In this document: positions 10,966-23,300 of the stretch, one piece after another
Layout: each line of letters opens with the position of its first letter
Position numbering within the stretch: position 1 is the first letter of the stretch
Assembly: GCA_029204225.1 (NCBI GenBank)
Contig: CM055113.1
Location: 11,862,234 to 11,926,233 of the forward strand
Reading direction: 5' to 3'
Length of the DNA stretch: 64,000 nucleotides
Source: Diphasiastrum complanatum
Lineage: Eukaryota > Streptophyta > Lycopodiopsida > Lycopodiales > Lycopodiaceae
The notes under the pieces: generated by a model
Seen by the model: only the letters and a program-made list of their open reading frames with translations
Told to the model about the DNA's origin: nothing
The model's database searches: none
Translations under genes and position numbers: made by a program

Positions 10966-11593
10966 CGCGATAGTGTCCAAAACGAGTCCGGAAGGCAGTT
11001 TTATGCAAATCCTCTTCTCAAACTCTCACCTGGTGGTAACCACTCTTTAGGTCAATTTTGCTAAACACTGTAGCACCATGGAGGGCATCCAAAAGATCAT
11101 CTATACGTGACATAGGATATCGATGCTTAACAAGAGTCTTGTTCAAGCCTCGATAGTCCACACACATTCTCCAAGACCCATCCTTCTTTTTTACCAGAAT
11201 GATCGGAGAGGCAAAGGGGGAGAAGCTAGGTCTTACTTGCCCCTTGGCAAGATAGTCCTCAATCATGCTTCTGACCTCTTCCTCCTCTTCCAGACTCATT
11301 CTATAAGGTGGTCTATTAACAGGAGATGATCCAAGAATTAACTCGATTCTATGCTCCACATTTTTCTTAGGGGGTAAAATAGATGGAAGCTCATTCGTGA
11401 ACACATCTAGAAACTCCTCCCTAATTTGGCGATTTAGGTTCTTAGTAAGGTTAGTTTGTTTTTCACATACATCAGACTCATTAGCATAAACAGACATATC
11501 ATACAAGAAACAAACATACATGCACTTACACTTGAACCTTACGCAACTGCGTTGATTTCCGCATCTTTGATGGTTGTTCGGCTTCTTTCTCAA
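10966..11593 (-). pseudogene. Chromovirus reverse transcriptase, N-terminal part, fused by deletion
   Basis: The frame reads [42 protein letters not shown] and [13 protein letters not shown]. These are RT blocks 1-3, including the first catalytic Asp. A TGA then interrupts, at a codon that is usually Arg, and the RT continues only to F-R-T-R-F-G-H-Y before jumping to the integrase core. The YxDD motif, RNase H and the integrase N-terminus are therefore absent. Confidence 0.9.
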
Positions 11594-11771
11594 CTGTCAC
11601 AGGCTCAACGACTACCATAGCCGTTCCACTAATCCTTTCAGGTTCCTGTGGAGATTTAGCCGACTTTAGTTGGTCGAGAATTTGCTGTAAAATCACCTCC
11701 ATGGCATCCACCTTGGTTGCCACTTCTTCGATTCTCAAGATTTCTGTGCTTGCATCTCCTAATGGATCCAT
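11526..11771 (-). pseudogene. Chromovirus gag N-terminal stub
   Basis: Met at 11771 starts an 81-codon frame predicted to be helical (I-E-E-V-A-T-K-V-D-A-M-E-V-I-L-Q-Q-I-L). It resembles the short coiled-coil start of chromovirus gag and runs, after a frame change, into the region upstream of RT. Capsid, zinc knuckle and protease are missing. The 11772-12428 stretch to its right is the untranslated leader. Confidence 0.6.
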
Positions 11772-12428
11772 ATTTGCAATGTTGGAGGCTGTCCACTTGT
11801 TTAGAAGTCGAAATTACCCGCAAAAATGAGTTTACAACTCTCAAAACCCTTTTTCCTTGTATTTTGGCCCAAAAAATCAGACCAACTTTAGACTGCTATA
11901 ACTTTTCCGTGACTTGGACTTTTCCTGAGCGGTCAATTTGTAGTAGCTCGCCTTCCTGTTGGCTTTCCAATGAACCCTTAACAGTCCGGTTTAGGCTAGG
12001 ATTGCCCAATCATCAAGCAATTTCTTCTCAGCTGGTTTTGCACCTATGTATGAGAACCAAATTTTGAAAAAACACCATAGGACTCCGTTTTCTTTGCTGT
12101 AAATTGCATACTACAGCCCTTGAGGTCTGCCTAGAAGACTTCCAAAATTTGAGGATGATCCAAGAACCGAGCGGAAAGTTATGAAGACAAAACTCTTCAG
12201 CCTGCCAGCGCCCACCAGCTACAAGAAAATTCTCGAAATCGCTTGGATTTCGCTGCTGGGGTTGGTTCCTGTGACTAATCTACTGTGCCTTGGCAATAAG
12301 AACAGTTTGCAACAGATCCCATAGCCATTTGAGCTCTCAATCAAAAGTTATGAGCAAAAAACTCCCCTTTCTCTCTCTAGAACGTTTTTGTTTTTTGCTG
12401 TCCTAAGCTTCCAAAACTTGCAAAACCT

Positions 12429-12442
12429 TGGCTTTGATACCA
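12429..12442 (-). other. Chromovirus primer-binding site
   Basis: The minus strand reads TGGTATCAAAGCCA, two bases from the right LTR. It fits a Met-tRNA-type primer and fixes the element as minus-strand. Confidence 0.85.
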
Positions 12443-12444
12443 AA

Positions 12445-13097
12445 TGTCAGACTCCTTCTCTGATCTTCTTTTCAAACCTTGCTAACTTCCTGCACATACA
12501 AGCATCAAATTACTTCTAACACAAGATGGAGCTGGCTGCCTTGTCTCCTCCCAGCCTTTGCTGCATAGATTATGATGAAGAATGCCTCTCTCTAGGCTCA
12601 CTTATCCAAAATCCTCAAGCACCGCTTAACCCTGACCCTTCCTAAATCTCGACACATGGCCAACTCCATGCACAGTCGACACTTGCCACTTGGCAGTACC
12701 CTGACACATAGGCAAGTGAGTAGGTTGACATGTGTCACTCATCCATTGGACCAAATGTCCCAGTGGGCATGTGACACGTGTCATGCTAGACCGGTCAACC
12801 CTGGCATGTGTCACTCATTCACTGGACCAAGTGTCCTAGTGAGCATATGACATGTGTCACGTTGACTAGTCAACTACTTTTTAGGAGGTCAGTCCAGCCA
12901 CTCCAAATTAATGACCCAGTACCCTATACCCAACCAACATGCAACTCTGAGGCTCAGAAACATCATTAACAGCTTTATTTACATTTCTGTTACAAAGGTC
13001 ACCACAGGCCGGTGACTTAGCCATTTCTGTATTTACAAGAAGTACATTTATAAGTAAAAACAGTAAACAACCGGGACAGGGAGTAAAAGCTGTAACA
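12445..13097 (-). repeat. Chromovirus 5' LTR (right copy)
   Basis: Partner of 9351-10004 with the same ends and the same duplicated palindromic block. The differences are mostly transitions plus a few short indels (for example around 12850 and 12880). Confidence 0.93.
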
Positions 13098-13995
13098 CAC
13101 ACACACACACACAATCAAATATAAACTACTTGCAATCTCAATATTGTGTATGTTTCTGAATTATTAGGTAGACTTTGGGATTTCTGTATTGACTATGTTT
13201 TGCAGAGCCTTTCACTTATGCAAGAAATGAATGATTCACTGAACATTTATGTAAGGACCACCAAGTGAAGATCTATAGGATTTCAATCACATGCAAACCA
13301 AAAGGACACCTGTGGAGCATGAACCACCCAACCAATATGGAGAGGCTAGTCAATACCCTAACCAATCCACCCCCAAGCCACAGAGAAGAACACAAGAGAG
13401 GAGAGGAAACACTGGCTCAAGAATCACAATTCACAATAGGAGGATGGGCGAGTTTCCACTAGACCTATTCTTCTCAAGAGAGAGAGAATATTCCCTTTAG
13501 GATCCCCATGCAACCTAAATTGAGCTATTGATCTCCTATTCTTGCATCAAAGCAGTCTTCACCATGGATGTGCTCCTATGTCCAATTATAGGTCTGGCCA
13601 CGTCCGGAATGACGTAGCATAACTAATAACCACATACAACTGGACTGACCGGCTATCCACGTCAGGAATAATTCCGATTCCCTTGTACAGGACATGGACA
13701 TAACAATTTATCTCTAATCAAAAAGTGCACATGTACATGTTAGTTTTCTTTTTGTCAGACATTACCGTCTCAGATTCTAAAATATCTTTGAAATCTTGGG
13801 ATTTTCTGAAGCTGTGATTTTAATGTTGGCATAAATATGGTTTTCAGTTTCCTCTTATGTACCATGTCTGATGCAAAGGACTGTAATATGTCCATCGATG
13901 TCTGAACCAGTGCTCAGCATATTCTATGCTTTTGTGATCTCTGTTCTGCTTTAGCATGGTGGGCCTCACTAGTTGTTTGATAATGGCTTCTCCAG
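13098..13995. other. CA-repeat remainder and probable intron sequence
   Basis: The resumed CA repeat (13098-13112) is followed by about 880 bp without a recognisable gene, ending in the splice acceptor tccag at 13991-13995 just before the first visible CTLH exon. Pyrimidine- and T-rich sequence precedes the acceptor. Confidence 0.5.
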
Positions 13996-14682
13996 AATGA
14001 ATTAAGCAGAATGAGGGTGAACGTGGCTGCCATTGATGCGCTGGTTCATGAATACTGCATCTATAGAGGACTTCTAGCTGGAGACTTAAATATGCTCAGA
14101 CAGACCACATGTATTGAAGAGTTTCAATTAGATTCAACGATCGATTCAACTGCAAGCACCGGCAGTCATGAGCCTTATGTCGAAGAAGCTGCAACTATGA
14201 CTGTACATGGTCTTATCCAAGCTTTTAAGGATGACTCTGAAGGAAATGTTGCTGATAAAAGGCAATGCTTGGGTGCTGTGCCAGCACTTGAACTTAGTAC
14301 ACCTGAATCAGAGTGCGAGGTGATTCAAGCTGGTAGTTCTTATGGTAACGAATCAATAACTACTCAGCACCAACTTCATAAAAATTTCATAAGTGATGTG
14401 AGATTGGAAGACAAGGAAGGATATTTTGGAGTACTTGATCTTGCTGCTGGGACTCGAAATAACGTTGCCACTGAAAGCCATAAAAATCGTTCGGATTGCA
14501 GTACTAGCAAGGTTTTGCTCACTGATCGCTTTAACCCATGGCAGAAGTGGAAGGGCAGATCTGGAAAAGAATTAAATGGTTTGCCAAAGGGACCAACGGA
14601 GACATTTTCGACATCTTATCAAAGTCCTCGAACTATTCAAGACGAGACAAAAGCTTACTTCCAAAGTTCCTGTAATGAAATG
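13996..14682 (+). CDS. CTLH gene, internal exon a (229 codons)
   Basis: The acceptor tccag ends at 13995 and the donor ATG/gtcagt is at 14682/14683. The frame is open across the intron start but diverges from the family after N-E-M. Most of the exon is Ser/Thr/Glu-rich and low in predicted structure, which is common for the linker before CTLH. Confidence 0.88.
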
Positions 14683-17600
14683 GTCAGTGAAGTTTGTTTA
14701 CTGCTGTGCAGGCTGCCTTCTTTTATGAGCTATTGCTTCATGCTGCTCAGATCCTTGGATATAGTGTATTGCAGTTTGTGACAAGTAAATCTTACACAAT
14801 TTCATTTGTTTATGGTTGCAGTTCTCACCAAATTCAAGTTTTCAGAAGTATGAAAAGGCACTCAGGATAAGGAAATCAGTCACAGAACGGATGGCTAAAG
14901 AGGCGATTGAAGAGATAGAGGGTTTACTTCCAAATTTTTTTGAGCAGAATCCAGATTTGTTTTTTCAGCTCAAGCAGGTGCAACTCTAGGAAGACCATCC
15001 TACTTATCTACCTTTTATTGCTGTTGATAATAAATTGCCGTAGCACAATTTTTTTTCTTTTGATATTGTAGTCATTCTAGCCACAACCATGTCATGTACG
15101 TGAAGTGCAGCATTCCAGGCTTCTCAAAAGCTTTTGTCAGTTATTTGCCTTTATATTCCCACCACCAGCCTGCCCCGTGTTTTTTGGTCTACTGGATACT
15201 TTGCAGTTTATTTTGAGATTGCATATTACAGTGGACTTATACCATGTTGGCAACCATTTCCATTGAAGCTGAATGTTCTAGTAATGGGAAGAAAATTATT
15301 GGTAGCGGAATTTCTAATAATGGAGCAAGTTGGTTGATGGATCCTTGGAACTATAAATTGTTTGTAAGGCCCCAAGTTGCCAGAGCATTCCACAATCAGC
15401 TTGCATTAACATATTTGAGGCATACCAGCAAATCAAGGTGGCTAAATATCCTTATCATCCGCAGACGGGTAGGGGTGATAGGGAAGTGGAATATGTAGTA
15501 CAAAATTGTCCACAGGAGAAGCACGAATAGAAGGTTGACTGAACAAAGGAACTAATGTTCATAACATGCTATGCATGTCTGCCAAGGACTTCTCCACCAA
15601 AATAAGATGATCTTGCACATCAATTTGGGGAGTTCCCGAGGATGTGAGGGAAATTGGCATGTAAAAACGTAGTTGAATTGTTATAACATCATCAATTCTT
15701 GTTTGTTTAAGCGGCTATAGGTATCTACCATTCCTTCAGAGTATCAATATACTGTGGAAATGCCAGATGGTAAGGGTCTTATCTTGTTTATAATTCAGAC
15801 GTCTTTGTCGATGAAATCAGAATGGATTTTATTATTGGACTGGTAGGTATAGACCGTTAACTAAAATGGCTCACTTATTTCCAACTAACGAGGTCAAAAC
15901 TTGACATGCGTCTGAATTGTCCTTTTTAATGTTGTGAGAGTGCATGGGCTGCCTAAGTCCATTTGTCTTAGATAGGGACCCTTTGTTCACAGGAACTCTT
16001 TGGTCAACAATGTTCTATCATCTAGAAACAGAGTTAAGGATGAGCATTAGTGAGCAACCATTGATAGTTGGGAAGACAAAAGGATTAACCAAGTCTTAGA
16101 GGACACACTTTGAGTAAATGTCAGTGAGGGGGTTAAGTATTCACCACCCCTCCCCCCCCCCCTGGTTGAGTTTGTGTATAATGACAAGGGACATTTGTCC
16201 ATGTGTATGAGTCCATTCGAGTTGACTTATGGTTATTGACCAATGTGTCTAGCTGCCATAAGTTTCGACAAAGGTTATGCATGTGACATTGTACCTTTAG
16301 GGAATTGGAAGTTGGTGACTTAGTGTTTCTGCGAGTACCTTCCAAGTCGAAGGTATTGTGCACTTGTAAGCTTAAGAAACTATTGCGTGGGTATTGTGGA
16401 CCATGGAAGGTCATTAAGAAAATTGGTGAGTTCACCTATAAGTTACCTCAAGAATCTAAAATACGTCTAGTTTCCATGTAAGCTGCTTGAAGAATGCTTA
16501 CATCAGGGTGACAACCTTGTAGACCTAGTGTCACTAGAGGTCCGAGGAAAAGGATGTTTTGGATCATGCTTTCACGTATCCTAGATAGGAGGGAGAGGCG
16601 ATTGAGGAATTGTATCCTCCAAGTGTATCTAGTTGCATTGAAAGGATTTCGCTTGTCTGATGCTACTTGGGAAAGTCAATACAGGCTACATCAAGCATAC
16701 CTTGAGTTTCTCATCGAGGAACGATGACTTCCCCAAAGAAGGTGAGAATGTTAGGCCCTAGTCGTGGCCCTAGCGTACCCCGGAAAGGCCAGTGACCATG
16801 TGGGTCAGGTGACCGCTTGTGGCGGCGGGCCACAACGAAGATGTGTTGATGCCACATTGAGCACAAGGGAAATGGGCGGACATGCGAGGATGGCTATTGA
16901 ATGTCATAATAGCGCGAGAACCAACTAGAACATCCATGCTATAGTGAAAAAGTGAGAATGCTACATAGGTCCTGCACCCAAATAGCAATGCTAAGGCTCT
17001 TCTCAAAATATGTCAATGCCGTGATCATGACTTTGCCATAGGGTGTAATGGTTCCACGAACTGTGATTCGTTGGTGAACGAATCACGATACATCAATCAA
17101 TGCTACTTTTAAATGAGTTTGGAACGTTCACATTTCAAATGCGTTTGAAAAGTGCATGTTTCAAACATGGACTTTTGCTGGAAAATTTTTTTTGGGCCCC
17201 AAGGAGGGACCGTGAGGGCCCCATTTTGGTCTCAATTGACCATTCCAGGGCCTAACTATGATCTTCGCAGTTCTACTCTACTTTGCTGGAAGTTCCACTC
17301 CTCTACCTTGTGTTCATCCTCTCCCATCGTGAATGCTGCCAGCAATCAAAACACTCTGAAGGTTTTTGGGTGTGCTGAGAAGCCATTGGGAACATCTGAA
17401 GCATTTGGGAAAATCATTGTAATGTTGAAGCAAATGGATTGGCCACGATGCCTTTGATCTATCTAAGTTTTCATGTTTGATGCTTTTTGTCCTCTATTTG
17501 CTACATTCCCAAAAGTGGTTGTCCAACATCACATTGTTTGGATTTGAAACAGATCATTGAAAGGTTTTCTGCACAAAATAATATTATTTTGTTTTTATTA

Positions 17601-20277
17601 TAGTTGATTTAATGTTTGTGCTCATTTTACATGCTCACTGAACCACTTTCATAACATATTTAACCTCCCAACCCATAAATCAACATATGGGTTGGTCAAA
17701 ACCCTAAGAAAAGGTCAGCAATGTTTAAAAATTTGTTTGAAATGTTTAAAAGGTTTGGAACGCATTTCAAATGTTTGAGTTCCAAACATTTGAAAGTAAC
17801 ATTGATGTATGAATCGTTTAGGCCCAATTTGAATCGAATTTCCCCCAAATTGTAAAGTGGAAGGGAGGGAGTTTAAAGGAGAGGAAAGGAGAGGTGAGGA
17901 GAGGAGAAAGGAGAGATAAGAGGAGAGAAAGGAGAGGAGTGTTAGGAGGCAGTTGAAGAAGAAAGGAGTGTGAAATTTGAGTTATGAGGGTTAGGAGTTG
18001 GGAGAGAATTAGGAGAGTTAGGGCATAGAGTGTTAGATGCTGAAGATGGTTTATTTCTGTGACCTCCCTTACATCTAGCAAAAACTCTTGCTTGGAGGGA
18101 TATAATAGAGCGGGCATCTATCATGGACCTAGCATTGAGTCATTACGTATGACACAGTTACGAAGGGCAAGAAACTAGAGCTCGTTCGTAATTCATGGAA
18201 ACAATACAGATGCCCCATCATGACTGATGGTTGGAGTGATTGTCTTCCTATGTGAGCACCATGTTTTTAGGAGCCATTGTGGCACATCAATACTTGGCAC
18301 CATTGTTTCAGGTGAGTACATGACACGTGTTAGATTTCAATGCTCAATGCTCATTGCTGATTAAATTTTTATACATTTTGATGCTCATTGCTCAAGAGTC
18401 GATATTCTTTAGGGTTTTAAAACATGTTTTACGTTGAAATATGATTCTCAGTGCTTGATGCTCATTGCTCATTGCTATAGGTGAGTACATGTACTCGAAC
18501 ATCAGGCAAACCATCGAGGATGTGTGGCCTAGCAATGTCATTTAAGTCATTACTGACAATGCCCGAAGTGAAAGGCCATAGGCGATCTACTGATTGCAAA
18601 TTAGCCCAAAAGTTTTTCAACTCCATGTGCATACAGCGTCAAGCTATTGATTGAGCACATTGCAGGTATATTTTCTAGGCTCCTCGAGATTCGAATATTT
18701 TGCATTTATTCTTTCATGTTGATCATTCTAGTTACTAGTATTTACAATATTAGTATCTAGATTGAACATGTCTTATGTTTGCTCTCAAATTACAGATGTC
18801 CTTGATATGACTTTTACTTGCTTTCCTTGATACATGTCTTGCTTTTGTCTAGCTCCTCCTTGGGTGAAAGATGTCCTTGATACGATACGGTTCTTGGTGA
18901 TGTTTCTCACCAAAAAATGAAAGGTCCTCACTATTCGAAGGGTTTAAAAATTTGAAGATAATGAGACTTGCTCCCAAGAGGTTTGAACTTTGTCTTCTCA
19001 TCCTTAATGCTCATTGCTCATTGCTTTGAACTTTGAAGTTGGCATTAGGATCTAGGTTTATCATGCAAAATTTGGGTTTAGGGGTTAGGGTTTACGTATC
19101 TAGATTTTTTTCTAATGCATTGTCTATGTTTAGGTTTGCATTCATATTTATAGTCTTGAAGTGGCTTATAAAGCTACACAACTCCTTTAGGTAGATGGTT
19201 GTTCTCAACCCATGGGCAAAGTGGCACCGATCGACTAACTTTTGATCCAGTCAATTTGAGACTATTGTTGTGTTATCAAGCTTTTGGGACAAGGCGAGGT
19301 CAACCAATGGCTCATAAATAGAGTGGGGCGATGGGCCTTATGTATGAGTTGATGGATAGGTTAAGTGACCAATGATAGTTGCAGAGAGCTCAATTTAGCG
19401 AGGTATATCTTCAATCTATGTTCTCGATTCTAATTTCTTAGTATGAGTTTTGACTTTTGAATCTTGATGTCTTCTTGTTCAAAATCAGATTTTGATTCTA
19501 ATTCGTTTCATTTCCATTTTGGCATATTTCATCTCAAGTTTGAACTTTGTCGATTGACGACATTCACTTGACACTAATTTCTAACGGATATTACACATTT
19601 CTTAATTTGCAGGATTTTGGAGATATAGGACCTTTGGGAAGACAATGGAACTAGTTTCACAGGCCTGCACATGTAATTGCCCATGTGTTGCAACCCTTTT
19701 GAAAGAAACCTGGTTGTGAGTAGTTCCATGACTGTGAGCTTGAGGATGGGTGGTTTGATCACCTCCAAAAGCTCATACCGATGTTGCAGCGAGCAATAGG
19801 CCTGCAAGAATGAGTTAATGATCTTTCAGAGAGAGTCTCTAACATTTCAGAGGGCCGTGACACAAGATAAAGATGGCCAATTGAGGCTAGTGTTTTGGTG
19901 GGGGAATTATATAGGGTGCACCACAAGGTTACAACACATTGCATTGAGATTCCTCTCATAGGATTGCACTGTAGCAGTTTGTGAGAGGATATGGAGCAAC
20001 TTCTCCCTCATACACACCAAGAAGAGAAACAGACTCTCCACAGTTCAGTTAGAAAGGCTAATGTATGTGCATTTAAACCTATGCCTTCTATAGAAGACGA
20101 GGGAGGCCAAGGGTATTTGTTTGTGTTGGAGCTAAGTAAATGTGAACCATCCATATCCAAATTTTTTTTTCTCCGGCACCGAAATGGGGCGAATATTCAA
20201 GAGAATATTCCTTGTGGAATCTGCAACGAAATATTCCAAAAAAGACGAGCATGGGGTCTCTGGTGGACGCACAAAAG

Positions 20278-20330
<53 letters not shown>

Positions 20331-23300
20331 AAGAAAGAAAGAAAGCTTTATTAATGTCTTTTCCATGCCAAAGGCATATAAGACTAATGAAGTACATGTC
20401 AAGTATGTGGTAACCATGGGAGCGTATAAAATGTCTCCAAAACTGTAATAAGGAAAACTTCTAGTACAAAGTAAAACTAGAATAGACATGTATGGGAGAG
20501 GTTGTGCATAATAATCATCTGTCTATGTCAAGATATCAAGGCTATGTTTCTATGATGCTGCTGCTGATGCCGCTGTGCTGCTGTTGTAAAAGGATGTAAT
20601 GCGAGCCGCAGCATGAGGGAGCATTGGAGCCTGTCGGCGTCGTTTGTGAGCATGAGCATGTGTGATAGTACGTCTGTGTAGGATGCCTGGTGATCCTGGT
20701 AGTACGTGATGGTGGGGGGAACACTGTCTCTGATCTCTATGAGCATGTGAGTCGTCGTCGTCAGAATCATCATCCTCGGGTAGTAAATCAAGTGATCTCC
20801 GCCTAGTGAAGAATGAAGTGATTAGTGGCTGTGACTGTTAATGCTGGGGTGTCCCGTATAAATCTCTCCGTAGTATGACCATCTCGCGTACCAACAGAGC
20901 GACACATCGTGGGTCCTCATAGGCTGTGAGGGAGCGTAGGGTCGTAGGCATGTCTCGAAACAGGCAGTGATATCGCCCTCTGATCTCATAGTATACTGGG
21001 CATCTGAAGATAAAGTGCTCCTCAGACTCCACCTCACCTAGAGAACATAACTGGCAAATCCGCTCCTCTCTGGGAATACCATGGAACCTCCCCGTCTCAA
21101 TAGCTAGCTGATGAGAAGACACCCTGAGCTGTCCCAGTGTGAATCTGAGGCAATGTGATAGTCCCGACTCCAAGTAGCGTGGCATGACCGGGGTCCCAGA
21201 TGCATCCTGCTCCAAGAAATGTGTCCGGTAAAAAGCTGGTTTAATCCCTAGTTGGTTATGCCAAGTCCGCTCTAGATATGATCGATAGAGGAATCGTCTG
21301 ATACTTATGGGTGCTTGAGAGAAGCTCCGTGATGGAGATACCAAATGACTCAAGTAGGAGGTGGGATGCGTGGGAGAACCATGATAATCTGTAGCCCTGA
21401 CCGTGAAGACGCTGTGAGGAGGATAGTGCAATCTGTATGTATCGTCTGTCTGTCTCTGGTAACGCCTGTATCCTCTGTGTATGAGTAATGAGTTGAAGAG
21501 TTGCCTCGATCTGGATAGGTGGAACTGCAAACTCGGCCAAAAGAATCTCATGTGGAACCGAAGGCTTCGCACGGATCAACCGAGCTAGCATGGTGGTTTG
21601 TGGTCGTGAAAGACTGGCCCAGTGTGAAGAGGGAAGACCTGCACACCATGCCTCTGCCGCATGTAGAGCCGTAAGGGTGACAATGGTATCAAAGAGGCGA
21701 CACTTACTGCGAGCATCTTGGATGGACTTCCAGAAGAAAAATCTCTCTAGCTGAACCAGGGAGGCATGTCCCTTCTCCAGTCGAGTGGTAGCAGCCTGTC
21801 TCATGCCAAAAGTAGGACCTGAGAAAAGGATCTCCAGATATGTGTAGGAAAAGACCACCTCTAGGATCTGTCCACTCAACGCAAGCTCTTTTCGCTGCAT
21901 GAACGCTCGAGAAGTGTTGAAGACCATAACCTTAGTCTTCCCAATGTTCACCCCTAGACCCCATCTGGTGCAAAGAAAGAAAGAAAGAAAGAAGTAAAGA
22001 AAGAAAGAAAGCTTTATTAACGTCTTTTCCATGCCAAAAGGCGTATAAGACGTAAAGGAATACAACAACATCCTTGAAACGCAGAAACACTGTGGTGGAC
22101 TAGAGCTTACCCACCCAAGCAGCAGATATGACATCCTCTTTGAGACCACAGGTGGAATGAATGAAAGCATTTGCCTCAGCCACGAGGTCCTTACCCGCAA
22201 AAAAGCTCCCCTAACGCTGACGTTGAGGGCCTTGAGATCTCTTTTTTGATGTTCTTGAATAGAATCAGAAATAACCTGCTTAGATCCCTTGAGCACGTCG
22301 GCTGAACTCTTCGATTGCTGAAATTGTTGCTCCAATGAGTGAACCCGCTCTTGAAGCTGCTTTGCCATGTCTTTTGAATCTGCATTGCCGCTTCCTTCTT
22401 CTTCCTCTTCATCGGATTCCGATTCATTCTTGAGGTAAGTAACATCAAGCTCAAGAATGCCAACTTTGCCCTGGAGGACCAAAACTGTATTCTCCAGAGT
22501 GGAGATTTGGAATGCTTGTTGCTTGATTAACGCAAGCAAGGATACATTGGTTTCTTGAAGAGACTCAATAATGTGGGGGAAACCAAACAAAAATTCAGCT
22601 GAAAGAGACAGAGACAAAGAGGATGAAGATGAAGGGGTGAAAGAGGGAGAGGAGGAACAAAGAGTAGAGGGGGTAGTGGTAGTGGGAGAAGAGGTAGAGG
22701 TTGCAGGAGTGGAGGGGATGGGCGAGGGAGAGGAAGCAGGAGAGGGAGGGGGCAAGGTAAAGGGATTTGGAGCCGTAGTAGGGATGGCTGAGAAAACAAA
22801 GGGAGAAGAGGGAAAGGTTTTCTTCTTCCCTTTCCAATTCACTGATTGCCAATCAACCATAATGGCAAGAAGAAATATACAACGATGGGCCAGAAGGAGG
22901 GAGGGACAACGACGGACGGACAAGAAAGAGGGAGGGACAACGATGGAGGGTTAGAGGGAGGGGGACATTGATGGAGGGCTAGCGATGGAGGGCGAGCAGC
23001 AGTAGACCGCGAGCAAGAGAGCAAGGCAGCGATCAGCAGCAGCAGCAGGGCGTGAGGAGGCAGAGGGGCAGGTAGCGAGGGCATTTGCGGGACAGGAGGG
23101 AGATGGAGATGGAGATGGAGATAGGCAGGCAGCAACGGACAAGAGGAGGGTGCCATAGCTACGAGAGAAAGAAAGAAAGAAAGATCTTAATTAATGTCCA
23201 TGGAGTACCCTAAGGTACATAGGACTGAAAAAAAGGTACATGTCAAGTGTGCCCGGTGGGAGCGTGAAAGCTCAACCACCTAAAAGAAACAAGATTACAA

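Larger units (their letters stand above)
9351..13097 (-). mobile_element. Chromovirus (Ty3/gypsy) deletion derivative, young
   Basis: Both LTRs (654 and 653 bp) start TGTCAGACTCC and end TGTAACA. I count roughly fifteen mismatches between them by eye. The 5-bp cacac lies on both sides (9346-9350 and 13098-13102), consistent with a target duplication, although inside a CA repeat this is weaker proof than usual. The 2.4-kb interior keeps PBS, leader, the start of gag, the first part of RT fused to the integrase core, a chromodomain, and PPT. Most of gag, protease, the RT palm, RNase H and the integrase zinc finger are gone, so movement would need helper proteins. Confidence 0.93.
20279..21971 (-). 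mobile_element. LINE copy A, 5'-truncated
   Basis: Reading right to left, it has ORF2 sequence after the RT (21960-20838), a C-terminal acidic tail with several Asp near 20780, and a 3' UTR containing the shared motif gtacatgtcaag (20392-20403 on +) and ttccatgcc. The simple-sequence tail follows. It starts abruptly at 21971 at an A-rich site where the tail of copy B joins. The RT core is absent. Confidence 0.85.
21972..23161 (-). mobile_element. LINE copy B: ORF1-only, HAL1-like element
   Basis: From right to left it has a GC-rich 5' region (about 23161-22861), an ORF1-like frame (Met at 22860), a short 3' UTR sharing ttccatgccaaaaggcgtat with copy A, and a (CTTT)n tail (22012-21972 on the minus strand). 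There is no ORF2 at all. It looks like a whole unit lacking the polymerase, comparable to mammalian half-L1 (HAL1) elements. The 5' limit is judged from the next tail at 23162. Confidence 0.7.

Noticed and set aside
16141-16161. Run of C in the decayed chromovirus, and a similar run at 35402
   Set aside because: Simple homopolymer in decayed sequence with no matching function.
19072-19096. Telomere-like gggtttaggggttagggttta
   Set aside because: Only about three imperfect units, too short to claim an interstitial telomere site.
20088-20489. Open frames made of Arg-Glu or Leu-Ser repeats
   Set aside because: They read through the GA/GAAA microsatellite tail of a LINE and have no real protein features. 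The same applies around 24496-24796.
21256-22923. A single 555-codon minus-strand frame
   Set aside because: It is a chance read-through from the ORF1-like part of LINE B, through its 3' UTR and CTTT tail, into the ORF2 of LINE A. It is two elements, not one protein.
22571-22954. Plus-strand 127-codon Glu/Gly/Val-rich frame
   Set aside because: Antisense shadow of the Pro/Ser-rich low-complexity part of the LINE B ORF1.
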